Below, piece by piece: positions 58,128-64,000 of a stretch of DNA of 64,000 nucleotides. A model generated the notes under the pieces. It worked only from the letters and a program-made list of their open reading frames with translations. It was not told the origin of the DNA and did no database searches. Source of the stretch: Thiohalospira halophila DSM 15071 (GTDB lineage: Bacteria; Pseudomonadota; Gammaproteobacteria; Thiohalospirales; Thiohalospiraceae). Both the position numbers and the translations under genes were made by a program. How positions within the stretch are numbered: position 1 is the stretch's first letter; the number at the start of each line of letters is the position of its first letter. The DNA is taken from positions 24,577-88,576 of the forward strand of contig NZ_FOMJ01000001.1 in assembly GCF_900112605.1 (NCBI RefSeq). The letters run 5' to 3'.

Positions 58128-58790
58128 TTATGCCTGGGCGGCGGCCGGGGCCGACTCCTGATCGCTATCGTCGGTCTCGGACTCCTCCGCCTCGTCGTCG
58201 CTGGTGTCCGCCTCGGACTCGGCGAACCCGGACTGGGCCTCGGCCTCCTGGGTCGCTGTCCGGGACTCTTCGCTGTTCATGCGCTTGCGGGAGGCGTTCG
58301 CCGTGTGGCGGAACCGCTCGGCCACCTTGCGGATGCTCCGGCGCCAGTGCTGCATGAGCTGGACGCGGGCATCGTTGCCCACCTCGCCGTGAAGCCAGAG
58401 CGCGTCGATGATCTGGAGGACCTCGTCGAGCTCCTGGATGAGCCCGAAGAACTGCCCGGCCTGGGGTGACGTGATCCGCACCTCGAACTCCCGCGGGGCC
58501 GAGTAGGAGACGGCCGCAGTGTCGATGCCGGCGTCCTCCAGGGCGGTGATCAGCCGCTCCTTCTCGCCCTTGAGCTTCTCGCCGGCGTCCTTGAGCCAGC
58601 CGGCGAACTCCTCCTCCACCGTGGAAGCGATCTCGTGCTCGCCGCGCAGGCGGGCGACGATCCCGATGAAGATGAGGTTGTAGGCGGTGGTCGGGTAGTA
58701 CCGGGTGAAGATGTCCTGGGCGCCCCGGGAGTAGAGGGTCACCGTCCGATGCAGCGCCGGGACACTGTTCGAGTGCTGCTGCTTGGCCAT
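58128..58790 (-). CDS. AcaB/DUF1845-like ICE regulatory protein
   Basis: 220 residues. The helical N-terminal part has LHRTVTLYSRGAQDIFTRYY and FIGIVARLRGE. The conserved-looking core is YSAPREFEVRITSPQAGQFFGLIQELDEVL then IIDALWLHGEVGN and QHWRRSIRKVAERFRHTA. This resembles DUF1845/TIGR03761-type proteins of integrative elements, a group that includes AcaB of IncC plasmids. The last ~55 residues are an acidic low-complexity tail. It is divergent from the ssb operon from a shared pair of promoter boxes. Family assignment is from memory of the motif pattern and is moderate. Confidence 0.55.
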   Translation of the reverse strand: MAKQQHSNSVPALHRTVTLYSRGAQDIFTRYYPTTAYNLIFIGIVARLRGEHEIASTVEEEFAGWLKDAGEKLKGEKERLITALEDAGIDTAAVSYSAPREFEVRITSPQAGQFFGLIQELDEVLQIIDALWLHGEVGNDARVQLMQHWRRSIRKVAERFRHTANASRKRMNSEESRTATQEAEAQSGFAESEADTSDDEAEESETDDSDQESAPAAAQA

Positions 58791-58822
58791 GATCGGGTCT
58801 CCTTGCTGAAGAGTCGTGCTCG

Positions 58823-58860
58823 ATTCTACGGATCTTCAGTGACCCGATTTGCAGCTAACG
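58823..58860 (-). promoter_or_regulatory. Element-wide promoter box (site F)
   Basis: Reverse strand CGTTAGCTGCAAA (58848-58860), 19 nt, TAGAAT (58823-58828). It drives the acaB-like gene. Confidence 0.7.
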
Positions 58861-58876
58861 GGCGCTAAAAATGGGT

Positions 58877-58914
58877 AGTTAGCGGCATTTCGAGGGGGCG
58901 AGGCCGGCCATCTT
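58877..58914 (+). promoter_or_regulatory. Element-wide promoter box (site G)
   Basis: AGTTAGCGGCATT (58877-58889), 19 nt, CATCTT (58909-58914). It drives the ssb-recT-exo operon and is back to back with site F. Confidence 0.6.
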
Positions 58915-59024
58915 GCAATATCCGATAAGGGTCGCTAGCCTCGTAGGCAATACAAGGAACGAGCAGCGCATTCTCGGCTCGTCGCCTCCCTGGTGGGGGT
59001 CATGCGCACACCTACCTCATCAAT

Positions 59025-59146
59025 CCCCAGCGCGGGAATCGCCATTCCCCGCTGGGGGTGCCCTGTGTCCAGGGTGCGATTCGTTCCTGCCCGTGCTGGG
59101 TTTTCCCCTTGTATCGACACCTCAGCAGGAGAGGTGTATCTGGAGG
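59025..59146 (+). promoter_or_regulatory. Leader RNA element E1 (ssb)
   Basis: Hairpin CCCCAGCG...CGCTGGGG (59025-59057, inner stem GGGAAT/ATTCCC) and a second hairpin ACACCTC/GAGGTGT (59117-59137) just before the GGAGG. The ribosome binding site is outside the second stem, unlike in E2, E4, E5 and E7. Confidence 0.6.
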
Positions 59147-59151
59147 CAATC

Positions 59152-59655
59152 ATGGCAGCACGTGGCGTGAACAAGGTCATCCTCGTCGGCAATCTGGGCG
59201 CTGACCCGGAGATCCGCTACACCCAGAACGGCTCTGCCGTCGCCAACCTGCGGCTGGCGACTTCCGAGCAGTGGCGGGACAAGCAGACCGGCGAGAACCA
59301 GGAGCGTACCGAGTGGCACCGAGTGGCCATGTTCGGGCGGCTTGGTGAGATCGCCGGGGAGTACCTGAAGAAGGGCTCCAAGGTCTACATCGAGGGCAAG
59401 CTGCAGACCCGCAAGTGGCAGGCCCAGGACGGCTCCGACCGCTACAGCACTGAGGTCATCGCCAACGAGATGCAGATGCTCGACGGCCGCAATAGCGGTG
59501 GTGAGCAGGGCGGCTTTGGCGGCGGCCAGCGGCAGGGTGGCTTCCAGAGCGGCCAGGGCCAGCAGCAGGGGGGCGGCGCCCCCCAGGGGCAGCCGGCTGC
59601 CGCTGCAGCGGGTGGTAGCACCTTCGACGACATGGACGACGATATTCCGTTCTAA
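59152..59655 (+). CDS. ssb: Single-stranded DNA-binding protein
   Basis: 167 residues. The OB fold covers about 1-110: [63 protein letters not shown]-rich linker is followed by the protein-binding tail DDMDDDIPF. The long frame 5' of 59152 is leader. Element-encoded SSB coats the transferred strand and works with the RecT and exonuclease genes downstream. First gene of the operon. Confidence 0.96.
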   Translation: MAARGVNKVILVGNLGADPEIRYTQNGSAVANLRLATSEQWRDKQTGENQERTEWHRVAMFGRLGEIAGEYLKKGSKVYIEGKLQTRKWQAQDGSDRYSTEVIANEMQMLDGRNSGGEQGGFGGGQRQGGFQSGQGQQQGGGAPQGQPAAAAAGGSTFDDMDDDIPF

Positions 59656-59703
59656 CTCGAACCGTCGTACAGCGCCTCTCTGACCGAGGGGCGTTCCAAT
59701 CCA

Positions 59704-59847
59704 CCCCATCGGGGCGTACTCCGCCCCGATGGGGCGTGGTGTGCCTCGATGGATCCCCCAATGCCCTCTCCGGGGCCTCCCACAGCGTCCCGGCCGGGCG
59801 TTGCGGGAGGCCCCGGTGCGGGGCGTTTTTCCATCTGGAGGTACACC
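59704..59847 (+). promoter_or_regulatory. Leader RNA element E2 with ribosome-site-sequestering stem
   Basis: A perfect 13-bp hairpin CCCCATCGGGGCG / CGCCCCGATGGGG (59704-59734), then GGTGTGCC (59738-59745) complementary to GGTACACC (59840-59847), which ends at the AUG and contains the last bases of the GGAGG site. Between them is a strong GGGGCCTCCC/GGGAGGCCCC hairpin (59772-59814) with T5 at 59826, like an attenuator. Confidence 0.65.
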
Positions 59848-60036
59848 ATGAAGAGCAGCTTCGCTCCCGCACTCGCGGGGATTATCTCGACCCTTATCAT
59901 CGCGGCGACCGGTGTAGCCGTCGCCAGCGCCTTCCCGGAGCCGGAGCAGATGGGCGCCCACCAGGTCATCCTCGACAACGAGGAGACCTGCGCCTTCGTC
60001 AAAGGTTTCCGCGGAGACGAGGGCATGAGCTGCTAG
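59848..60036 (+). CDS. Small exported protein, 62 aa
   Basis: MKSSFAPALAGIISTLIIAA opens a signal peptide ending near ASAFPEP. The mature peptide is about 35 residues with two cysteines (ETCAFVKGF, GMSC), possibly one disulfide. GGAGG lies upstream inside the leader stem. Function unknown; tight control by element E2 suggests that its dose matters. Confidence 0.65.
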   Translation: MKSSFAPALAGIISTLIIAATGVAVASAFPEPEQMGAHQVILDNEETCAFVKGFRGDEGMSC

Positions 60037-60053
60037 CTCGTGCCCGCACGACA

Positions 60054-60302
60054 CCTCCTGTCGCACCGGTGTGCGACAGGGGGAGGCAAGGAGTCCGTCA
60101 CGGACTCCTGTCTCCTGGTGGCGGACGGTCATCAGCAGACAGGGGTTCGCCCGTCCGGGCGCCACCGCTGGGCAACGATGAGACCTTCCTGCGCTTGCGA
60201 GGAAGGCCGGCCCCAGGCCGTAGCGCACACCATAAACCCGCCCGGGGTGTACCGCACCCCGCCGGGGCCGTGGTGCACCCCCGCAACCCGTGGAGGTTCA
60301 CC
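60054..60302 (+). promoter_or_regulatory. Highly structured intergenic RNA, elements E3 and E4
   Basis: Five hairpins in ~250 nt: CCTCCTGTCGCAC/GTGTGCGACAGG (60054-60080), GGAGTCCGT/ACGGACTCC (60090-60108), GGTGGCG/CGCCACC (about 60117-60168), CCTTCCT/AGGAAGG (60184-60206) and CGGGGTG/CACCCCG (60243-60261). It ends with GGTGCACC (60272-60279) facing GGTTCACC (60295-60302) directly before the AUG. Confidence 0.6.
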
Positions 60303-60524
60303 ATGGATCGAAAGCATCCCGCGATTTCCCTGCTTGCCGGGGAGATTGACCGGAAAAAGCAGCAGATCGGGCGCATGCGCGAGAGCTGGAAGTATTCGCC
60401 GTCCGCGGGCGGCGATGAGGGTCCCCCGGACCTGACCCGCTTCGAGGAGGAGTTGGAGGAGCTGAGACGCTCCCTGGCCTTCTTCCGCGAGCACTATCCG
60501 CTGGAGGAGGGCTGGATCGACTGA
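60303..60524 (+). CDS. Small helical protein, 73 aa
   Basis: MDRKHPAISLLAGEIDRKKQ leads a soluble, charged helical protein, with DLTRFEEELEELRRSLAFFR in the C-terminal half (coiled-coil-like). ATG 60303 lies at the end of element E4. No family recognised. Position between ssb and recT suggests an accessory role in recombination. Confidence 0.65.
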   Translation: MDRKHPAISLLAGEIDRKKQQIGRMRESWKYSPSAGGDEGPPDLTRFEEELEELRRSLAFFREHYPLEEGWID

Positions 60525-60567
60525 TCCGGCCTTCCTCCTGCCCGCCGTCCATCCTGGACGGTATTTA

Positions 60568-60634
60568 CCCACCTTGGGGTACATCGTGCCCCGGGTGGGG
60601 ACTGGTGTGCCCCTGGAAAACCCGGAGGTACACC
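60568..60634 (+). promoter_or_regulatory. Leader RNA element E5 with ribosome-site-sequestering stem
   Basis: Hairpin CCCACC/GGTGGG with inner GGGG/CCCC (60568-60600), then GGTGTGCC (60604-60611) opposite GGTACACC (60627-60634) ending at the AUG. Confidence 0.65.
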
Positions 60635-60946
60635 ATGGCTGAGAACATCTCGGTCGAAACCGACGACTACGGCAACACCGTGGTCGATATGACCATTCAG
60701 TACGACGGCCACCGCCGCGAGGTGGTGGGGCTGTTCATGGCGGGCACGGACCTCTGCGAGGTTCGTGTCTACATTCGCTTCCCCAGTCGCCTCAACGGCC
60801 GGGAAGGGGTTTCCCATGGGAAACTCCTCCCCATGCCCGAGTCGGACGAGGATCTGGTGGCGTTCACCGAATCCCGGGCTACCTCGGTAGCCCGGGAGAT
60901 GGATCGCACCCCGATCCTGGAAGCCGTGCCTCCGCTGGAGGCGTAA
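60635..60946 (+). CDS. Hypothetical protein, 103 aa
   Basis: Begins MAENISVETDDYGNTVVDMT and is soluble and beta-rich in the first half (EVVGLFMAGTDLCEVRVYIR), helical and acidic in the second. ATG 60635 ends element E5. No family recognised. It belongs to the ssb-recT-exo operon by position. Confidence 0.65.
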   Translation: MAENISVETDDYGNTVVDMTIQYDGHRREVVGLFMAGTDLCEVRVYIRFPSRLNGREGVSHGKLLPMPESDEDLVAFTESRATSVAREMDRTPILEAVPPLEA

Positions 60947-60952
60947 CCACAA

Positions 60953-61004
60953 CCCCAACGGGGGCGCATTGCCCCCTGGCGGGGGAGGTGCGCCCAAGGA
61001 GGAA
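60953..61004 (+). promoter_or_regulatory. Leader RNA element E6 (recT)
   Basis: Hairpin CCCC-n-GGGGGC / GCCCCC-n-GGGG (60953-60984), then GAGGTGCGCC and AAGGAGG. The GGTGCGCC strand has no partner before the AUG, so the recT ribosome site is open. Confidence 0.6.
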
Positions 61005-61006
61005 TC

Positions 61007-61981
61007 ATGGCTCAACAGCAACAACAGCAGCTGGCGCCCTACGAGGGTGCCATCGAGGCCGCCCGCGAGCGGTTCCAGGAGCTGGCCAAATCTTCGGGTC
61101 TCGATGTCGAGGCCGAAGTAATGTTCGCCTACCAGGCGTTCAGCCAAAACGGGTTCCTGGCCAAGGTGGCCAACCAGAACCCGGCTTCGGCCCAAATGGC
61201 CGTCATCAACGTGGCGGCCGTGGGGCTGACGTTGAATCCCGCCCAGGGGTTGGCGTTCCTGGTCCCCCGGGATGGACAGGTCCTCCTGGACATCTCCTAT
61301 CGAGGGCTCATCAAGCTCGCGATGGATGAGGGGGCCATCACGGCCGCCAAGGCGGAGCTGGTCTACGAGAAGGACCATTTCGCCTACAACGGGCCGTTCC
61401 AGGTCCCCGACCACCAGTGCAACCCCTTCTCGGATCAGCGAGGGGCGATGGTCGGGGCCTACTGCTCGGCCAAGCTCCCTGATGGGACGTGGCTCACCGA
61501 GACGATGTCCATGGCGGACATTGAGGCGGTGAAGGCCACCTCCCAGTCCGCCCAGAAGGGCAAGGGCCCCTGGGTGGAGTTCTTCGGGGAGATGGTGAAG
61601 AAGGCCATCACCAAGCGGGCCAGCAAGTGGTGGCAGAGCGCCAGCCACGAGCGGCTGGCCGAGGCCATCCGGCTCCTGAACGAGGGCAACGGTGAGGGGT
61701 TTGCGGCTTCGGCCGGGAGCGCCACCGGTGCCTCGTCCAGGCCGGACGCGGGTAGCGGCCAGACCTTCGAGCAACCGCCCGAAGAGACGGCCTATCCCGA
61801 GCAGGCCAGCGACTTCGCCCGGGCCAAAACGGCTCGGGTGATCGAACGGGCGCAGAAAACGGGCCAGTGGGCCGCCGCCGAGGAGTACGTCGGCGATCGG
61901 TTCCAGGGCCACGACCTGGTCTATGCCAAGCAGCAGCTGGCCCAGGCCAAGCCCGCCGAGTCCACCGCAGACTCGGAGTAA
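61007..61981 (+). CDS. recT: RecT-family single-strand annealing protein
   Basis: 324 residues. A Q-rich start is followed by the RecT core (about 60-215): EVMFAYQAFSQNGFLAKVAN, AVINVAAVGLTLNPAQGLAF, ISYRGLIKLAMDEGAITAAK, FGEMVKKAITKRASKWWQS. The C-terminal ~90 residues are acidic and variable. RecT/Bet proteins anneal complementary single strands. With the YqaJ exonuclease and SSB this is a complete phage-type recombination system, as on SXT (bet-exo), which drives element mosaicism. Confidence 0.95.
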   Translation: MAQQQQQQLAPYEGAIEAARERFQELAKSSGLDVEAEVMFAYQAFSQNGFLAKVANQNPASAQMAVINVAAVGLTLNPAQGLAFLVPRDGQVLLDISYRGLIKLAMDEGAITAAKAELVYEKDHFAYNGPFQVPDHQCNPFSDQRGAMVGAYCSAKLPDGTWLTETMSMADIEAVKATSQSAQKGKGPWVEFFGEMVKKAITKRASKWWQSASHERLAEAIRLLNEGNGEGFAASAGSATGASSRPDAGSGQTFEQPPEETAYPEQASDFARAKTARVIERAQKTGQWAAAEEYVGDRFQGHDLVYAKQQLAQAKPAESTADSE

Positions 61982-62013
61982 CGTCACCGCCGGCTTCGGC
62001 CGGCATTCATCAA

Positions 62014-62079
62014 CCCCACTGGGGGCATATCGCCCCCGGTGGGGGTGGTGTGCCCCCAGTTTTCGTAAGGAGGCACACC
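62014..62079 (+). promoter_or_regulatory. Leader RNA element E7 with ribosome-site-sequestering stem
   Basis: Hairpin CCCCAC/GTGGGG with inner GGGGGC/GCCCCC (62014-62044), then GGTGTGCC (62047-62054) perfectly complementary to GGCACACC (62072-62079) ending at the AUG. A GCCGGC-TTCG-GCCGGC hairpin lies just upstream. Confidence 0.7.
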
Positions 62080-62673
62080 ATGTCTGTTCTTTCCTACGTC
62101 ACCACCGCCGCCGGGCGGTGCTACGAGTACCTTCTGCTCTCGGCCCTGGTCCTCACGGTCGCCCTCTTCGGGGCGGCCACCGAGGCCGAGGCCCGGGAAG
62201 TCACCGGCGAGTACGTCACCGAGGACTTCCACCTGGAGTGGCACGGGGACGACGGGGTCCGCGAGACCTTCGTCCGCGTGACCATGATCGGGGCTCGGCC
62301 CTTCAACCTCCTCCTGGAGGGGAAGCCGACCACCGATCCGGTGGAGGTCCGGGAGCGCGTCGAGGCGAAAATCGGCGGTGCTCTGGATGAACGGCCGCGG
62401 CAGGTCCGACTGGACGGCAAGAACGGTGTGGAGGTCACGCTTACCCAGATCGTGGGCTCGGACATCGTCCAGATCGCCGTCCAGCAGGGCCGGCGGAAGG
62501 TCTCCGCGGATCTCGATCCGTGGCAGCCCATCCCCTATGCGGTGCAGTCCCGCGTCCGTCGCATGGGCGTGGAGCTGGCCACCCAGGACGGCCAGGTTCT
62601 CGTGAAGGGTCGGGCCATGGGCCTGCCCGTGAACGCGAACCATCGGCTGCGTCTGGCGGGGATGCCGCAATGA
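62080..62673 (+). CDS. Exported hypothetical protein, 197 aa
   Basis: Starts MSVLSYVTTAAGRCYEYLLL and has a signal peptide or membrane segment through about residue 37 (ALFGAATEAEA). The rest is soluble with beta strands (GEYVTEDFHLEWHGDDGVRE; RVTMIGARPFNLLLEGKPTT). No family recognised. An exported protein inside a recombination operon is unexpected. It overlaps the exonuclease start by 4 nt. Confidence 0.65.
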   Translation: MSVLSYVTTAAGRCYEYLLLSALVLTVALFGAATEAEAREVTGEYVTEDFHLEWHGDDGVRETFVRVTMIGARPFNLLLEGKPTTDPVEVRERVEAKIGGALDERPRQVRLDGKNGVEVTLTQIVGSDIVQIAVQQGRRKVSADLDPWQPIPYAVQSRVRRMGVELATQDGQVLVKGRAMGLPVNANHRLRLAGMPQ

Positions 62674-63794
62674 CGGCCGCAACCCAAGCCATGCGTGTCG
62701 CCAACGTCCAGCAACGGACACCGGATTGGCACGTCTGGCGGAGGCAAGGGGTGTCGGCCTCGATGGCCCCGGTGCTCACCGGGCGGTCGAAGCAGCGGTC
62801 CCCGTGGGACTACAACACCCCCTGGGGGTTGTGGGCCGCGGCCATCGGGCTGCTCCCCGAACCCGATCTCTCCGGGAACCCGAATATCCAGCGCGGCATC
62901 AAGCTGGAGCCCCAGGCCCGGGAGACGGTGGAGTGGGAGCTGAAGAACCCCGACAGCTCGATGTTCAGCGATGGGCTCCTCCTGGAGCCGGGGGAGCACG
63001 ACCTACTCCCGGTCTGCGGGGAGTCCGTCGAGGAGCCCTTCATGCGGGCCAGCCTGGACGGCCTGGTCGGGGACATTCCCTTCGAGCTCAAGTGCCCGTC
63101 CCAGAACGTCTGGGACGATGTCGTCTTGAACCGCGAGCGGTCCGAGACGGTGAAGATGTACTGGGCTCAGCTCCAGCACCAGCTCTTCGTCACCGGTGGA
63201 CTGCAGGGTGTCCTGTGCTTCTACCGGGACGCGATGCAGTACCGGCTGTTCGTGTTCGATCGGGATGACTCGTTCATCCAGAACGAGTTGCTCCCGGCGG
63301 CCCGCGACCTGTGGAAGAACATCCAGGACTGCACGGAGCCGGACAAGGATCCGGATCTGGATGTCTGGCACCCCGAGGGGGAGGACCTGTTTCGGTGGGC
63401 CGAGGTGTCCAACCGCTACAAGGTTCGCCGCCAACGGGTGAAGGAGCTGGAGCAGGAGCTCAAGGCCCTCAAGTCGTCCATGAAGGACGATGAGCAGGCG
63501 CTGGAAGAGCTCATGGGCTCGTGGGCCGCGGCGGAAGCCGATGGTCTGCGTGTCCGCCGCGGATACCGCCGAGGGTCCGTGGACTGGAAGGGGGTCGTCG
63601 AGGAGCTCCACCCCGACGGGGTGGAAGAAGAGCTCCAGGAGCGCCACCGCCGGCCTGGATCTCCCCAGGTCACGGTGACCGTTCAGGGCGACAAGACGAG
63701 TTCGGCAGCCGCCGGCCCCGCCGCCCCCCAGGTGTCCGGTCAGGACGCCAATGAAGAGCCCGAGGAGTCGTTCGACTTCGAGTGGTTCTTCTGA
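62670..63794 (+). CDS. exo: YqaJ/lambda-exo-type recombination exonuclease
   Basis: 374 residues. The N-terminal GVSASMAPVLTGRSKQRSPW has the YqaJ signature serine region; the nuclease core has FMRASLDGLVGDIPFELKCP (Asp near 131, Glu-x-Lys near 138-140) and YWAQLQHQLFVTG. A C-terminal coiled coil (about 265-300) and acidic tail follow. It resects double-stranded DNA 5'-3' and loads RecT. Together with ssb and recT it forms a Red-like system. Confidence 0.93.
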   Translation: MTAATQAMRVANVQQRTPDWHVWRRQGVSASMAPVLTGRSKQRSPWDYNTPWGLWAAAIGLLPEPDLSGNPNIQRGIKLEPQARETVEWELKNPDSSMFSDGLLLEPGEHDLLPVCGESVEEPFMRASLDGLVGDIPFELKCPSQNVWDDVVLNRERSETVKMYWAQLQHQLFVTGGLQGVLCFYRDAMQYRLFVFDRDDSFIQNELLPAARDLWKNIQDCTEPDKDPDLDVWHPEGEDLFRWAEVSNRYKVRRQRVKELEQELKALKSSMKDDEQALEELMGSWAAAEADGLRVRRGYRRGSVDWKGVVEELHPDGVEEELQERHRRPGSPQVTVTVQGDKTSSAAAGPAAPQVSGQDANEEPEESFDFEWFF

Positions 63795-63801
63795 CGGTGA
63801 A

Positions 63802-63868
63802 CCCCCGCTGCCCCGGGGAGGTTGAACAGCACCTCCCGGGCAGGGGAGGTGCGTCTAGGAGGAAAAGC
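63802..63868 (+). promoter_or_regulatory. Leader RNA element E8
   Basis: Long hairpin CTGCCC..GGGAGGT / ACCTCCC.GGGCAG (about 63808-63843), then GAGGTGCGTC and AGGAGG. As in E6 the ribosome site is not paired. Confidence 0.55.
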
Positions 63869-64000
63869 ATGTTGAACGGTACTTTCTTGCTGGAAGGACT
63901 CCGTGACATGGGTAAACTGACCATAGTAGCCAGCTTTATTGGTTACTTCATCGAGGGAGCGAGGTTGGCTGGCTGCATGTTTGCCCTGATCTCTGGGGGT
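63869..64000 (+). CDS. Start of a gene running off the window
   Basis: ATG 63869 with AGGAGG upstream. The visible 44 residues (MLNGTFLLEGLRDMGKLTIV, then ASFIGYFIEGARLAGCMFAL) suggest a membrane-associated or exported protein. It continues the ssb-recT-exo operon. Too short to assign. Confidence 0.5.
   Translation, partial: MLNGTFLLEGLRDMGKLTIVASFIGYFIEGARLAGCMFALISGG

Noticed and set aside
1-64000. tRNA or rRNA genes and a tRNA attachment site
   Set aside because: No cloverleaf-like or rRNA-like sequence was noticed on either strand; a tRNAscan run would be needed to be certain.

Overview
The window is part of a GC-rich conjugative mobile element, most likely an integrative conjugative element (ICE) or large conjugative plasmid of the SXT/R391/IncC type with an F-type mating apparatus. 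The evidence is a MobI-like gene next to an oriT-like region, a MobH relaxase (TraI_2/HD type), TraD and a DUF4400 TraJ, a traL-E-K-B-V-A-C run, TrbI, an S26 peptidase (TrhF), a TrbC-TraW-TraU fusion, TraN, and an ssb-recT-YqaJ exonuclease recombination module. TraF, TraH and TraG are not in the window and may lie beyond its right end. The high GC, acidic proteins and gene families suggest a gammaproteobacterium, perhaps a halophilic purple-sulfur or Ectothiorhodospira-like host. That host assignment is inference only.

Layout. 1-8.2 kb: a membrane protein with a repeat tail, the oriT-like repeats, mobI, a PH-domain membrane protein, a UvrD-like helicase, an envelope protein, an EAL phosphodiesterase, DsbC, an HExxH membrane protein and a phosphatase-fold protein. 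8.2-12 kb: an outer-membrane-like protein, small ORFs, a family-4 uracil-DNA glycosylase, a Dam-type methylase and a structured RNA candidate. 12.6-17.3 kb: cargo (DUF1643, secreted HNH nuclease, two transposase remnants, SRAP/HMCES). 17.4-19.8 kb: an intact IS21-family element that has split a reverse-strand gene and left a 6-bp duplication. 20.6-22 kb: H-NS, CsrA and a lipoprotein. 22-46.3 kb: the transfer genes, interrupted at 28.6-30.6 kb by an AT-rich gap and a diguanylate cyclase. 46.3-58 kb: tyrosine recombinase, lipoprotein, a lower-GC cargo island (TPR protein, PaeR7I-like restriction-modification, Mrr-like nuclease), a RecG-like helicase and a YdjM-like protein. 58.1-64 kb: an AcaB-like gene divergent from the ssb-recT-exo operon.

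Two non-coding systems stand out. First, eight promoter-like sites share a TTRSNGRCAAA-type box and an A....T -10 hexamer separated by exactly 19 nt. They sit in front of the EAL gene, relaxase operon, lipoprotein gene, diguanylate cyclase gene, traL operon, traWU operon, acaB-like gene and ssb operon. This looks like one element-wide regulon that joins conjugation, recombination and c-di-GMP turnover; its activator is not in the window. Second, the genes of the ssb-recT-exo operon are preceded by related GC hairpins. In four cases a second stem (GGTGTGCC-like pairing with GGNNCACC) runs through the ribosome binding site up to the AUG and shows compensatory changes. This looks like a reiterated translational control RNA.

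Other notable features are a 1501-residue TraN with a LamG-like domain, the triple TrbC-TraW-TraU fusion, three copies of a second promoter cassette, and GGAAC/GTTCC motif arrays in two distant genes.
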